NCBI GenBank assembly: GCA_007694905.1
Contig: REEU01000194.1
Coordinates: 1 to 32,916, forward strand
DNA length: 32,916 nt
Direction of reading: 5' to 3'
Origin: Gammaproteobacteria bacterium
GTDB taxonomy: Bacteria; Pseudomonadota; Gammaproteobacteria; Pseudomonadales; Azotimanducaceae
Below, in pieces: positions 7,777 to 16,902 of the stretch. The notes beneath the pieces are model-generated. The model was not told the origin of the DNA. It did not search any database and saw only the letters and a program-made list of their open reading frames with translations. Each line of letters opens with the position of its first letter. Positions within the stretch are counted from its first letter, which is position 1. The translations under genes and the position numbers were made by a program.

Positions 7777-9875
7777 ATGACCCCCGCCGCCGATGTCAGA
7801 GCCCAAGGCTCTTCGCTTAAGTTCCGAAAACGCTTGCTTCCTCTGGCGCTGCTGGCCGTCCACGGCGGTTGGTCCACGGTGGTGCAGGCTGACGAAACCA
7901 TGCAGGCGAAGCGCGAGCGTCCGATGCCTGTCATCGAGGTCATCGGTCGTAGTGAGGATGCCGTGTCCAGACAGACCGGGTCGGTGGTCATTCTCACGGC
8001 GGAGGATTTCGACCGCATGCAGCCCCTTTCCACCGAGGACATGCTGCGGCGGGTGCCGGGCATCAACACCAAGTCCGAGGAGGAGACGTCCATCGTCGCC
8101 AACATCGGTCTGCGTGGACTCAGCGCCAGTGAGTCGAAGTCCCTGGTCCTCGAGGATGGCGTACCCGTCGCCCCGGGCTTGTTCATAGGCAACGAGCGGT
8201 ACTTCAATCCCCGCATCAGCGCATGGAGCGCATCGAAGTCCTGAAGGGGTCCGCCGGGCTCCGCTACGGGCCCTCCACGATCGGCGGCGTCATCAACTAC
8301 CAGACCAAAACGCCGGATGACGGTGTGATTCTGTCGGGACGGGTCGGTTCCTTCGACACCCGGGAGACGACACTGGAGGCCGGCGGCCGCACCCGCTCGG
8401 GCGACGCGTTCGGTGGCATCGTGGTCACCCATGCCCGCAGCGACGGGTTCATGGACAAGGGTTACGAAATGACCGACGTCATGTTCAAGACCGGCCTGGC
8501 CATCGGCGACAGGCAGTCCCTGGGCCTGAAGGTGTCCTGGCACGAGAACGATGCGAACATCTCCTATCGCGGGCTCTTGCTCGGCGACTTCGAGGCGGGT
8601 GCGACCTACAATCCTGCGCCGGACGACTTCTACCTGACCGACCGTATCGCCTTCGACGTCAACCACGAGATCGCGCTGAGCGAGCAGGTGACGCTGACGA
8701 CGCTGCTCTACTTCAGCGACGTCACCCGTGACTACTGGCGCTACGATGTGGACACGCCAGCCTCCAATGCCGCGGGACGCTGGGTGTATCGGGACACGGT
8801 AACCGGCAACAATCGTTCCTTCGAACGCTACGGTTTCGACGCCCGTCTGACCTTCGAGCATGCGTTGTTCGGTATCGCGAACGACGCCGAGATCGGTGTG
8901 CGGGGGCTGCGGGAAGAGTCGGACGACACCCGCATCAGAGCGACCCGCGAGCAGGACCGCACAGGCATCAACGACCGCCACCGCATCGACTCCGCTGAAA
9001 GCATCGCCTTCTACGCTCAGAATCGCTTTGCCGTGACCGAGCGCTTGGCGTTGACGCCGGGGCTGCGCATTGAAACCTATGAGCAGAAGCGAAAGATCCT
9101 CACCGAAAACAATGCTACGGCCAAGACGTCCAACACTGAGTTTTTGCCTGGGTTCGGATTGACCTTCGATGCTGCGGAGCATACTCAGATCTACGGTGGT
9201 GTTTATCGAGCCTTTGCGCCCGCGACCAATGGAGTGGCCCTCGATGGCCTCACCGATCAGAATCTCGATGCAGAGCGCTCCGACAACTTCGAGCTGGGCT
9301 TGCGAGGCGTCCATGGCGCGTTGACCTATGAGGCCGCCGTGTTCCGCATGAACTTCGATAACCAGGTGGTCACCGGCAATACCGATCCGAATCTGTCCCG
9401 GTCCAATGCCGGCAAAACGCTGCACCAGGGCGGGGAACTCGCCCTGGCCTATACACTCGGTGGCGGCTTCGCGCTGAGCGGAAACGTCACCTATGTGCCG
9501 ACCTCCAGATTCGAGAGCGGCGACAATGAAGGCAACCGGATTCCCTACGCACCCAAATGGCTGGCCAACGCGTCGCTTGAATACAGCCAGGCCGGGTTCC
9601 GGGCCGCGCTCATGGTCCACCATAGGGGCGCGCAGTTCGGTGACGGAAGCAATCAGCGGGACATCCCCACGGACGCGGCCGGAGGCATCTGGGGCGGGCG
9701 CATGGACGCCTACACCCTGTTCGACCTCACGGCGCAGTATGACGTCTCGCCGCATTTGATGGTCTTCGGAGCCGTGAAGAATCTCACCGACAAGCGCTAC
9801 ATCACCGGTTTCCGGCAGGGTATCTATGTCGGGCCGGAGCGCTCCCTTGAATTCGGCGCCCGCTATCACTTCTGA
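7777..9875 (+). pseudogene. TonB-dependent receptor, FecA-like, with a one-base frameshift
   Basis: Outer-membrane receptor of about 700 residues if the frame is repaired. ATG 7777 has GGAG at 7766-7769 and encodes a signal peptide (LLPLALLAV...VVQADE). The plug domain follows (MPVIEVIGRSED, LRRVPGINT, LVLEDGVPVAPG). The frame breaks at 8218-8222, exactly where the conserved NPRIxRMERIEVLKGSAG motif is expected: NPRIS is in one frame and MERIEVLKG (from 8223) in the next. Restoring one base gives NPRISRMERIEV. The barrel then runs intact to the terminal aromatic FGARYHF. The plug and GPSTIGGVINYQT motif resemble ferric-citrate or siderophore receptors. With the upstream Fur box, ferric-chelate uptake is the likely role. 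Whether the lesion is real or a base-call error at a short C run cannot be decided here. Confidence 0.85.
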
Positions 9876-9877
9876 AG

Positions 9878-9905
9878 CGCCGAGCGCCTGCTGACCTGCT
9901 CGGCG
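9878..9905 (+). terminator. Hairpin just after the receptor stop codon
   Basis: CGCCGAGC (9878-9885) pairs with GCTCGGCG (9898-9905) across a 12-base loop, starting 3 bases after the receptor stop codon. No T-tract follows, so this is at best a weak or Rho-assisted terminator. Confidence 0.35.
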
Positions 9906-10111
9906 TAAAGCTCGTCCTCGGAGAGGTCCCTCCCTGCTGGCATGCATCGGCCTTGCAGAGGTTCGTCACCTTGACGGCCATCCTCCTGGCGTCGACGCTT
10001 GGCTCAGGACATGGGAGGAGGACGCACGATGCTGCCTGGCAGGTTGACGGGGTCGTACCTGGCACACGAAAGCACCGCAGCTATCGGCTGCGCTTGCGCG
10101 TTCCTGGAATC

Positions 10112-10456
10112 TCAAGCCACGCCCAGTAGCGCTTCGAGCGCGTTGCGCACGGCATCGGCATCATCCGGTGCCAGCCTGCCCAGCTGCCCGCGAACCAATC
10201 GATGATCCAGGGTGAACAGCTTGAAACGGACCATCGAGGGGGCGGGTAGCCCTGCTTTGGCAAGGTCGTCGATTTTGCAGTCCAGTGGCCAGGGTGCGTT
10301 GTCCTGCGAGGTGATCATCGCCATGACCGAGTGGCCCGCGGGCGTGTTGAAGGTCGGGGCTTCTGACAGCACCAGGGCCGGGCGATTCTTGCTGCGCTTG
10401 CGGTCGGCGAACGGGAACGGAACGCGCACGACGGCGAAGCGTTCAAAGGTCGCCAT
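10112..10456 (-). CDS. Type II toxin, PemK/MazF family
   Basis: Protein of 114 residues with the PemK/MazF N-terminal signature VVRVPFPFADRKRSKNRPAL, covering the first beta-strands and the conserved Arg-Pro loop, and SVMAMITSQ as the next strand. Family members are endoribonucleases that cut mRNA at specific short sequences. The gene starts inside the antitoxin gene (14-base overlap), the classic order of antitoxin then toxin with translational coupling. Length is normal and nothing appears broken. Confidence 0.9.
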   Translation of the reverse strand: MATFERFAVVRVPFPFADRKRSKNRPALVLSEAPTFNTPAGHSVMAMITSQDNAPWPLDCKIDDLAKAGLPAPSMVRFKLFTLDHRLVRGQLGRLAPDDADAVRNALEALLGVA

Positions 10457-10673
10457 AGGCTTTCTCGTCAGCGGCGCTCGTCCATTCGCTCAGGGTGGCC
10501 TCGACGGCACGCAGGTAGTCCACGTCCAGCGGCTGGACTCGGCGCACGGTCGCTGTTCCGTCCGGTCCGATCTCCCAGGCGATCAGATCGCCCGGCTTCA
10601 CGTGCAGTGCAGCCCGCACTTCCTGCGGGATCGTGGTCTGACCCTTCGTGGTGATTTTGGCGACAGCAGCCAT
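10443..10673 (-). CDS. AbrB/MazE-type antitoxin
   Basis: Protein of 76 residues. The N-terminal swapped-hairpin AbrB domain (AKITTKGQTTIPQEVRAALHVKPGD) binds DNA. The C-terminal ~30 residues (YLRAVEATLSEWTSAADEKAY) are a helical acidic tail that probably wraps the toxin. A GGAG ribosome binding site precedes ATG 10673. A palindromic operator candidate lies 19 bases upstream. It is co-transcribed with, and overlaps, the PemK/MazF toxin gene. Confidence 0.9.
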   Translation of the reverse strand: MAAVAKITTKGQTTIPQEVRAALHVKPGDLIAWEIGPDGTATVRRVQPLDVDYLRAVEATLSEWTSAADEKAYGDL

Positions 10674-10691
10674 CGTAGTGCTCCGGTAGTT

Positions 10692-10715
10692 CAGTATTAC
10701 TTCCTTACTTTACTG
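10692..10715 (-). promoter_or_regulatory. Candidate operator of the toxin-antitoxin operon
   Basis: CAGTA (10692-10696) and TACTG (10711-10715) form an inverted repeat. Between them TTACTT occurs twice, separated by CC. The site is AT-rich against a GC-rich background and sits just upstream of the antitoxin start, where AbrB-type antitoxins autorepress. This role is inferred from position and symmetry. Confidence 0.45.
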
Positions 10716-10828
10716 CGCGCGGAAGATGCCATCAAGTGAGGTGGAGGGCGCCGGGCTGTTCAACGGTGCTGCGAGGCAAGGGTTCGGTTCCGGGTCCAAG
10801 CTGACAGTGGTGTCGAGAGGAGTTCGCC

Positions 10829-11146
10829 ATGTCGAGATGGACCCGTATCTGCCTGCTCGTGGTGTTGCTGCCCGCTGCTGCGGCGAGCACCGGCACTCCG
10901 CCTGCTGCGCACGACTGCCACGCCCCCGGCCGGCCGGCGGACGACCAGGAGGACCGTCGCTGGCAGGCTTTCCTGCAGGACGTCGACAGCTACCGTGCCT
11001 GCATCAGCGACTTTGCAGCTGAGAGCGAACGCGCAGCTGTTGCGCACCGGGAAGCCGCCCGCAAAGCGGTGGCCGACTGGAACGACTTCGTACGTCGGGA
11101 GCTGAATGCGCCGGCTGACTTCCCCTGGCCACCCGGCCAGGAATGA
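10829..11146 (+). CDS. Small secreted protein of unknown function
   Basis: Protein of 105 residues with a clear signal peptide (ICLLVVLLPAAAAS) and a ribosome binding site GAGAGGAG before ATG 10829. The mature part has two cysteines (DCHAPG and YRACISDF) that could form a disulphide, and one long amphipathic helix (~residues 55-92, SERAAVAHREAARKAVADWN). It ends in a proline-rich tail (FPWPPGQE). No named family was recognised. It is probably periplasmic, and stands alone between the toxin-antitoxin pair and a minus-strand receptor gene. Confidence 0.7.
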   Translation: MSRWTRICLLVVLLPAAAASTGTPPAAHDCHAPGRPADDQEDRRWQAFLQDVDSYRACISDFAAESERAAVAHREAARKAVADWNDFVRRELNAPADFPWPPGQE

Positions 11147-11259
11147 CGCGCGAGGGGAGCCATGTCGCCGCGCATCAGGCGGGCGTCGTGGCGATTCTTG
11201 CGGCTGGCACGCAGGCGCAGGGCGCTCGAGCGCAGTTGGGACGGTTTCGGTTTGAAAAG

Positions 11260-11290
11260 TTGGACGCTGCCGCACAGCGGCAGCGTCCAA
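11260..11290 (-). terminator. Intrinsic terminator of the 831-aa TonB-dependent receptor
   Basis: A perfect 14-base-pair stem (TTGGACGCTGCCGC at 11260-11273 with its complement at 11277-11290) has a 3-base loop. On the minus strand it is followed by ACTTTTC, a short T-run, and lies 11 bases after the receptor stop codon. This is a strong Rho-independent terminator candidate. Confidence 0.8.
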
Positions 11291-11301
11291 GGTCAGGCAG
11301 A

Positions 11302-13797
11302 TCAGAACGTCAGGCTCATGCGGCCATAGATCTGCCGGCCATTGCGGCCGAAGGGAGCGAGATTGGAGAACGGCGTTGCGCTCGTCCCGTTCAGTGCGGC
11401 AGGCGTACGGGTGGGGTAGGTATCGAACAGATTGTCCACACCCAGTGAGACGCGAAGATTCTCCGTCACGTCCATGCGACCCTCGAGATCCACAACCCAC
11501 TTCGCGCTCAAATCGAAGTCGTTGGCCGGTGTCGTCCCGGCTGACAGTACTTTACCGTAGCGTACGCCTCTCAGCGTCGCACCGAAGTTCTCCATGCTCC
11601 AATTCACGGTCGCCGTGAACTTGTCCTGAGGCGTTCCTTTTTCGAAGCGGAGCGTGTTGATCCGGCCGAACAGCGTCGGGGCAGGATCCAGCGCAGCCAA
11701 TTCATCCGTGATTGGCACCTTCTTCACGTCGATCGAGTTGAAGTTGGCCGCAAGGGTCACATCGAACAAGCCGAGATTGTCCGTTGCGATCGGATAGTTG
11801 GCGACAATGTCGACACCTTTCGTGACGGTGTCCACGCCGTTGATGAAGAAGCGCCCGCCACCGATGGCGACAAAGCCCTGGTCTTCGAGGAACTGCCGCA
11901 CGTTCGCCTGAGTGAGGTTCTCCGAAAGGACGATCTGATCGTCGATCTCGATGCGATACGCGTCCACGGTGAGGCTCAGATCACCTAACTGTGCCACGAA
12001 GCCAAGGGAGAAGTTGAGGGACTCCTCCGCATCGAGTTCCTGTGCCCCGAGGGCTTCTGCGACCTCGCTGGTCGCGGGGAACGTAGTGATGTCGAATGGC
12101 ACTCCGTCGATGAAGTTGGTGGACGTGGCGGTGAAGAACTGCTGCTGCAGCGAGGGCGCCCGGAAACCGTTCTGAACGGTACCGCGAACCGCGAACGCGT
12201 CGTTCACGTCGTAACGGGCAGAGAGTTTCCCGGCAATCGTCGAACCGAAGTCGGAATAATCCTCGACGCGAACTGCAGCGGAGAGGAGCAGCTGCTCGGT
12301 CACTTCGCCTTCCACGTCGACGAAAGCGCCGACGGCACGTCGATTCTCACTGACTTCGTTCTCGGGACGGAAACCGGGAAACACCTGGGAGCCTGAAGCC
12401 GTGGGGTTACCGTTCAGCAGTACGCCGCCATTGATGTAGGAATCCGGCTCGCCGGCGCTGATGGAGTAGCTCTCACGGCGCGCTTCGATGCCAACGGCCA
12501 CGTTGAGCGGTGAGTGAATGCCGACGTCGAAACCGCGTACGCCTGTAACGTTGAACGTCAGCTGATCAGCATCAAAACCACCGGCATCGAAGACGGTACC
12601 CGAGTCAGCACCCAGCGAGCGGTTCACCGTGTTACGAATGGTGAAGTCCATGCTGTTGTAGCCATAAACGAGCGATGCGTCCATATCCCAGTCGCCGATG
12701 TTCCAGGTGGTGCCACCCGCAATGCTGAAGTCTTCGACTTCAGGGTTGATCAGCGGCAGGAAGCCATCTGGATGAACCTCGATCACGTTGCGCGCGTCGA
12801 GTGCCCGGCGATAGAAGCCGGCAGAAGTCGCCTCCCGGTTCTGGTAGCTCGCCCACCCGTAGAGCGCAACACCGTTGCCGAGCTCGTAGCCCGTGTTGGC
12901 GAACAGCGTCCACTGCTCGACGTCGGGATCGCCGTACCAGTGACTGAAGCGATCGAAGGTCTCCTCACGCGGATCGAAGCTGCCATCGGGCAGCAGCGGA
13001 TACTGCTGGCGTACGTCGAAGCCGCCGCGCTCGGTACGATCGGCGTCCTTGTACTCACCGGCCAGCGTCAGGAAGCCGGCGTCTCCCAGGGCGAATCCCT
13101 TCCAGGCGGACAGCACCAGCGTATCGCCGTCCTTTTCGCGACGGCTCGTCTGCTCCAGCTGCGGCCAGGTGGCACCATCCACCGCTACGACGTTCTGGTT
13201 GGTTCTGACCTTCGTGTTGCGGGTGCCATAGCGGATGTCGAAGGCACCGCCATCGCGATTTTCCCGCAGGCGCACGTTGACCACGCCTGCGATGGCGTCG
13301 GAACCGTACTGTGCGGCCGCGCCGTCACGCAGCACTTCGATGCGCTCGACCATGGCCATGGGAATGGTGTTGAGGTCCACCGCCGAGGATCCGCGACCGA
13401 CCGTGCCGTTGACGTTCACCAGCGAAGCCTGGTGGCGACGCTTGGAGTTCACCAGCACCAGCGTCTGATCAGGGGCCAGGCCCCGGAGTGTTGCCGGACG
13501 GATGGTGTCGGTACCGTCGGCCAGGCCGGGCCGGGGGAAGTTGAACGACGGTACGACCTGGGCAAGGGCCTGGTTCAGCTCCGTCGTGCCACTCTGAGCC
13601 AGGGCGTCACGGTTGATCACGTCCACTGGGGAAGCGGTGTCGAGGTTGGTCCGATTTGCCACGCGAGTACCCGTCACCACCACTTCCTCGATGGCGCGCA
13701 TCTGGCGTTGCTCTTGGGCAAGTGCTGGCACGGCGGCGGCAAGGCTCGTCGCAGTTGCCAGCAGCATGGCATTACGAAGTTTGTTGTTCTGCGTCAT
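11302..13797 (-). CDS. TonB-dependent receptor (831 aa)
   Basis: Outer-membrane active transporter. It has a signal peptide (cleavage after VPALAQ, ~residue 27), a TonB-box-like stretch IEEVVVTGTRV, and a plug domain (~50-175) with LRGLAPDQTLVLVNSKRRH and VERIEVLRDGAAAQYGSDAI. A 22-strand-type barrel ends in the expected terminal Phe (GRMSLTF). This plug (SPVDVINRDAL, ALAQVVPSFNFPRP) belongs to the large proteobacterial receptor group whose substrates are often not iron but vitamins, carbohydrates or other organics; the substrate here is unknown. Start ATG 13797 has GGGA nearby. The gene is monocistronic with its own intrinsic terminator. No Fur-like site was recognised upstream. Confidence 0.92.
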   Translation of the reverse strand: MTQNNKLRNAMLLATATSLAAAVPALAQEQRQMRAIEEVVVTGTRVANRTNLDTASPVDVINRDALAQSGTTELNQALAQVVPSFNFPRPGLADGTDTIRPATLRGLAPDQTLVLVNSKRRHQASLVNVNGTVGRGSSAVDLNTIPMAMVERIEVLRDGAAAQYGSDAIAGVVNVRLRENRDGGAFDIRYGTRNTKVRTNQNVVAVDGATWPQLEQTSRREKDGDTLVLSAWKGFALGDAGFLTLAGEYKDADRTERGGFDVRQQYPLLPDGSFDPREETFDRFSHWYGDPDVEQWTLFANTGYELGNGVALYGWASYQNREATSAGFYRRALDARNVIEVHPDGFLPLINPEVEDFSIAGGTTWNIGDWDMDASLVYGYNSMDFTIRNTVNRSLGADSGTVFDAGGFDADQLTFNVTGVRGFDVGIHSPLNVAVGIEARRESYSISAGEPDSYINGGVLLNGNPTASGSQVFPGFRPENEVSENRRAVGAFVDVEGEVTEQLLLSAAVRVEDYSDFGSTIAGKLSARYDVNDAFAVRGTVQNGFRAPSLQQQFFTATSTNFIDGVPFDITTFPATSEVAEALGAQELDAEESLNFSLGFVAQLGDLSLTVDAYRIEIDDQIVLSENLTQANVRQFLEDQGFVAIGGGRFFINGVDTVTKGVDIVANYPIATDNLGLFDVTLAANFNSIDVKKVPITDELAALDPAPTLFGRINTLRFEKGTPQDKFTATVNWSMENFGATLRGVRYGKVLSAGTTPANDFDLSAKWVVDLEGRMDVTENLRVSLGVDNLFDTYPTRTPAALNGTSATPFSNLAPFGRNGRQIYGRMSLTF

Positions 13798-14533
13798 GTT
13801 TTTGTCCCTCGTTTATGTGAGCGGAACGCGGGCGAAGTTGGCGCCTGCTGATCCGTATCGCGCAGCAATCCCCTTGAAGCATGACGAGCGGCGATATCGC
13901 CACGAGCGGTTGAGAACCCGGCAACATGCAAGACGTACAACGGGCCTCCGGCGCAGGGCTCAGTTGCAGGTGCACTTCGTTAAGCACGTGCGAACGGACG
14001 GCGCCAGGGGAGCTGCGCAACAAGATTGAAACATAATGAAAGAAAAGGCAATAGATTTGATGCTGTCGGACAGCCGGTCAATCCAGCGCGCCCGCCATGC
14101 TGATCCGAGGCAGCGACGTTGCTGGATGCAGGGCGGGTGTGGCGCGCGCTGGGCCATCTTGCGCGCTCGTTGATCAGGTATGTGGAGGCAGCACGAACAG
14201 ACACACCAGCAGTGCGTAACTCATGAGCCACGTGCACTGCATGGGGAAAGGTGTCTTCTTCAGCCGCTCGCAGCTGCCGAGGATCTCGCTGCAGCTCAAT
14301 GACCAGGCCAAGGCCAAGGCGATCTGCCGCTCCAAGATTCGCCGCAGACTCATCGCGTCGGCGTCACGGTCGACCAGGCTGCATTATTGCGGAACCCGAT
14401 GAGAAAGCCAGTGCGGTACCGAGAAAGCCTGCGGCGCGCAGGCGCGGGTCTTCGCCGCGAGGGAGCAACCGCTCCCCGAGCGTGTACCATCTCGGGGGTC
14501 CCGGTTTGAATCGGCTGTTGGAGAACGTCGTCC
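13798..14533. other. 736-bp region without recognised gene
   Basis: The region separates the divergent receptor (minus) and TPR-protein (plus) genes. It should contain both promoters; 14020-14060 is relatively AT-rich. Short frames exist on both strands, but none has a good ribosome binding site, family signature or normal composition. No RNA gene, repeat or mobile-element remnant was recognised. Confidence 0.45.
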
Positions 14534-15529
14534 ATGTTCAGTTTCGGTCTTATGCCAGCCTCGAACGGAGGCAGGCAGCGGTCACGGCCATGGGTCCTGG
14601 CTGTCGTGTCCGGGTTGGCCCTGCTGACCGGTGCCGGAGCGCTTGGCTTACAGCCCGATGCGGCGGAACCCGTCGCCTACACGCTGGATGGCCAACCGCT
14701 CTTTCCCAGTGCCCTCAGCGTCGAGACAGAGGAGCGGTTGAACGCGGACGTGGACGCAGCCCGGGAGGACTTTGAGGCCGATCCCAGCGAAATGCACACG
14801 ATCTGGCTGGGCCGCCGACTGGCCTACCTGCAGCGTTTCCCCGAGGCTATCGCGACGTTCACGGATGGCGTGGAACGCTTTCCGGACTCCTACCGCCTCT
14901 ATCGCCACCGCGGTCACAGGCATATCAGCGTCCGCGACTTCGACGCGGCGATTGCGGATCTGGAGCGGGCCTATGCGCTGATGCCAAAGGGAATGTCCGA
15001 GACGGAGCCGGACGGCATTCCGAATGCGCTCGGCGTGCCGCTGTCCAGCACCCAGTTCAACGTTCTCTACCACTTGGCGCTGGCGCATTACCTGAAGGGT
15101 GATTTCGAGGCGGCCGAGCCCATCTGGCGCGAGTGCCTCGAGTACTCGACCAATCCGGATCTGCTGGTGGCCACCACGGACTGGCTGTATATGACTCTGC
15201 GTCGTCTGGGCGATGAGGATGCCGCTGTCGATGTGCTCACAGCCATCACGCCGGAGCTGGAGGTGATCGAGAACGAGAGCTATCTGAAACGGTTGCGCAT
15301 GTACCGCGGCGAGATCGCGATGGACGCGCTGTTCAGCACCGATGCCGATAACGCGGCATTGATGCTGGCCACCCAGGGGTATGGCGTTGCCAACTGGCAC
15401 TTCTATCACGGCGACCGCGAGCAGGCGGCAGCCGTGTGGGAGCAGATCTTCGCCACCGGGTCCTGGGCTGCATTCGGTTACATCGCCGCCGAAGCTGACG
15501 CCTTCCGGGCGGGGACCGGATCACGGTAG
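14534..15529 (+). CDS. TPR-repeat exported protein
   Basis: Protein of 331 residues with an N-terminal hydrophobic segment (VLAVVSGLALLTGAGALGL, ~21-39) acting as signal peptide or anchor. TPR-type repeats follow: LGRRLAYLQRFPEAIATFTDGVERFPDS, YRLYRHRGHRHISVRDFDAAIADLERAYAL, and FNVLYHLALAHYLKGDFEAAEPIWRECLEYS in register, with weaker helical pairs after them. It is probably periplasmic and a protein-interaction scaffold. GGAG near 14520 and ATG 14534 define the start; ATG 14552 is an alternative. No partner is obvious: the next gene is convergent. Confidence 0.75.
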   Translation: MFSFGLMPASNGGRQRSRPWVLAVVSGLALLTGAGALGLQPDAAEPVAYTLDGQPLFPSALSVETEERLNADVDAAREDFEADPSEMHTIWLGRRLAYLQRFPEAIATFTDGVERFPDSYRLYRHRGHRHISVRDFDAAIADLERAYALMPKGMSETEPDGIPNALGVPLSSTQFNVLYHLALAHYLKGDFEAAEPIWRECLEYSTNPDLLVATTDWLYMTLRRLGDEDAAVDVLTAITPELEVIENESYLKRLRMYRGEIAMDALFSTDADNAALMLATQGYGVANWHFYHGDREQAAAVWEQIFATGSWAAFGYIAAEADAFRAGTGSR

Positions 15530-15568
15530 ACCCATGATCCGGACCGACCTGGCCTCGATCCGCTGTGA

Positions 15569-16726
15569 TCAGGCGGCGCGGCCGGCAAGCGCGGTGGCGA
15601 CGGCAACGCCGAGCCCCAGTGTTCGCGGATCACCCATCAGGGTGGACACCATGCGATTCATCACGAACGCGTAGGTGGTGCGCGCATCCAGGTCGGCGAT
15701 GATCAGGGATCCGCCCCAGCCGCCCCAGAAGGCAGCGCCTGGCGGCAGCGGCATCATCTCCTGGGACAGGCCGTAGCCCATGCCGAAGCGGGTAGGCATG
15801 TTCAGGACGAGATCGACGCCGGTGATCTGTGCGTCCAGGGCGCGGCGTGCACCCGCTTCGCTCATGATGCGCTTGCCGTCCAGTTCACCACCGCAGGCGA
15901 GCAGGGCCTGGGCGCGGGCCACCGAGCGGGCGTTGCCATGGCCGTTGGCGGCGGGAATCTCGGCCCGGCGCCAGGCGGTGTCGCGGGACTGCATGGCAGA
16001 CGTCGGCGGGTTGGCGAAGGTGCGTGCAGAAACGGAGTCCGGACGCCCGCCGGTGGCCTGGCCGAGATTCTCTTGCGGCGGAATGAGATCGCCGATGCGG
16101 TGGTCGTGCTCAGGGCCGGTACCGATGTGGAAGTCGATGCCCAGCGGCTCCGCGATTTCGTCGCGGAACACGGCGCCGAGGCTGTGGCCGGTGGCGCGCT
16201 TGACCACCTCGCCGAGCAGATAACCCTGAGTGATGGCGTGATAGCCGCTGGCCGTGCCCGGCGTCCACCAGGGTGCCTGAGCGGCAAGCAGGCTGCATAA
16301 CCGATCGTGATCGTAGAGGTCCTCCTTCTTGACCGGTGTGTCGAGGCCGGAAAGGCCTGCCGCGTGCGCAAGGAGATGGGCGATGGTGACGTCGGCCTTG
16401 CCCTCGGCTGCGAACTCCGGCCAGAAGCGCGCGACCGGATCATGGAGGTCGAAGACGCCACGGTCCGCCAGCATGAGCATGGTCAGCGCCGCCATGGTCT
16501 TGGTGGTGGAATATACGTTGACGATCGTGTCTTCCTCCCAGGGCAACTCGCCGGCCGCGTCCCGGGTTCCGGCCCAGAGATCCACCACCGGTTCGCCGTC
16601 GACGGTGACGCAGACCGAAGCGCCGTCATCGAGGCCGCGGTTGAAATTACTGGTGAACGCGTCGCGTACGCCCTCGAAACCGGGTGCGCAGTGGCCGTGA
16701 ATCTCGGTGTTGCCCGTGCTGTTCAT
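15569..16726 (-). CDS. Serine hydrolase, beta-lactamase/EstB family
   Basis: Cytoplasmic-looking protein of 385 residues (no signal peptide) with the class C beta-lactamase fold. The nucleophile motif STTK is at Ser73-Lys76, and the second catalytic motif is at Tyr162 in GYHAITQGYLLGEV. The C-terminal FWGGWGGS segment occupies the place of the KTG-like motif. YHA instead of YxN points to EstB-type esterases over true beta-lactamases. The substrate is unknown. ATG 16726 has GGAGGGAA about 6 bases upstream; the open frame extends to 16786 without plausible protein there. It is followed by a convergent TPR gene. Confidence 0.88.
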   Translation of the reverse strand: MNSTGNTEIHGHCAPGFEGVRDAFTSNFNRGLDDGASVCVTVDGEPVVDLWAGTRDAAGELPWEEDTIVNVYSTTKTMAALTMLMLADRGVFDLHDPVARFWPEFAAEGKADVTIAHLLAHAAGLSGLDTPVKKEDLYDHDRLCSLLAAQAPWWTPGTASGYHAITQGYLLGEVVKRATGHSLGAVFRDEIAEPLGIDFHIGTGPEHDHRIGDLIPPQENLGQATGGRPDSVSARTFANPPTSAMQSRDTAWRRAEIPAANGHGNARSVARAQALLACGGELDGKRIMSEAGARRALDAQITGVDLVLNMPTRFGMGYGLSQEMMPLPPGAAFWGGWGGSLIIADLDARTTYAFVMNRMVSTLMGDPRTLGLGVAVATALAGRAA

Positions 16727-16902
16727 TCGTCGTTCCCTCCCCATGCGGTAGCCGTGGTACGGCTTAGCCGGAGCACGATAACCCAATGTCCGCAGGGGAA
16801 TCGAATGCCTGAAAGCCCTCGGTGAAGTGTCTTGTTTCAGGTCTGGGAAGGCGTATGCGAAGCGACGCCCGGTAGGCTCGATGATCGCTCCGGGTGTGTT
16901 CC

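Noticed and set aside
7410-9947. 845-codon open frame antisense to the FecA-like receptor
   Set aside because: Low-complexity composition and no motif; mirror of a real gene in GC-rich DNA.
9953-10129. Short frame after the FecA-like receptor with a hydrophobic start (LTAILLASTLGSG)
   Set aside because: TTG start without a ribosome binding site, overlaps the end of the toxin gene, and the rest lacks a protein-like pattern.
12514-13851. 445-codon frame antisense to the 831-aa receptor
   Set aside because: No signal, domain or ribosome binding site, and fully covered by a certain gene.
14223-14403. Short plus-strand frame with a possible DNA-binding look (AKAKAICRSKIRRR)
   Set aside because: No ribosome binding site, no recognisable fold, and neighbouring frames look equally random.
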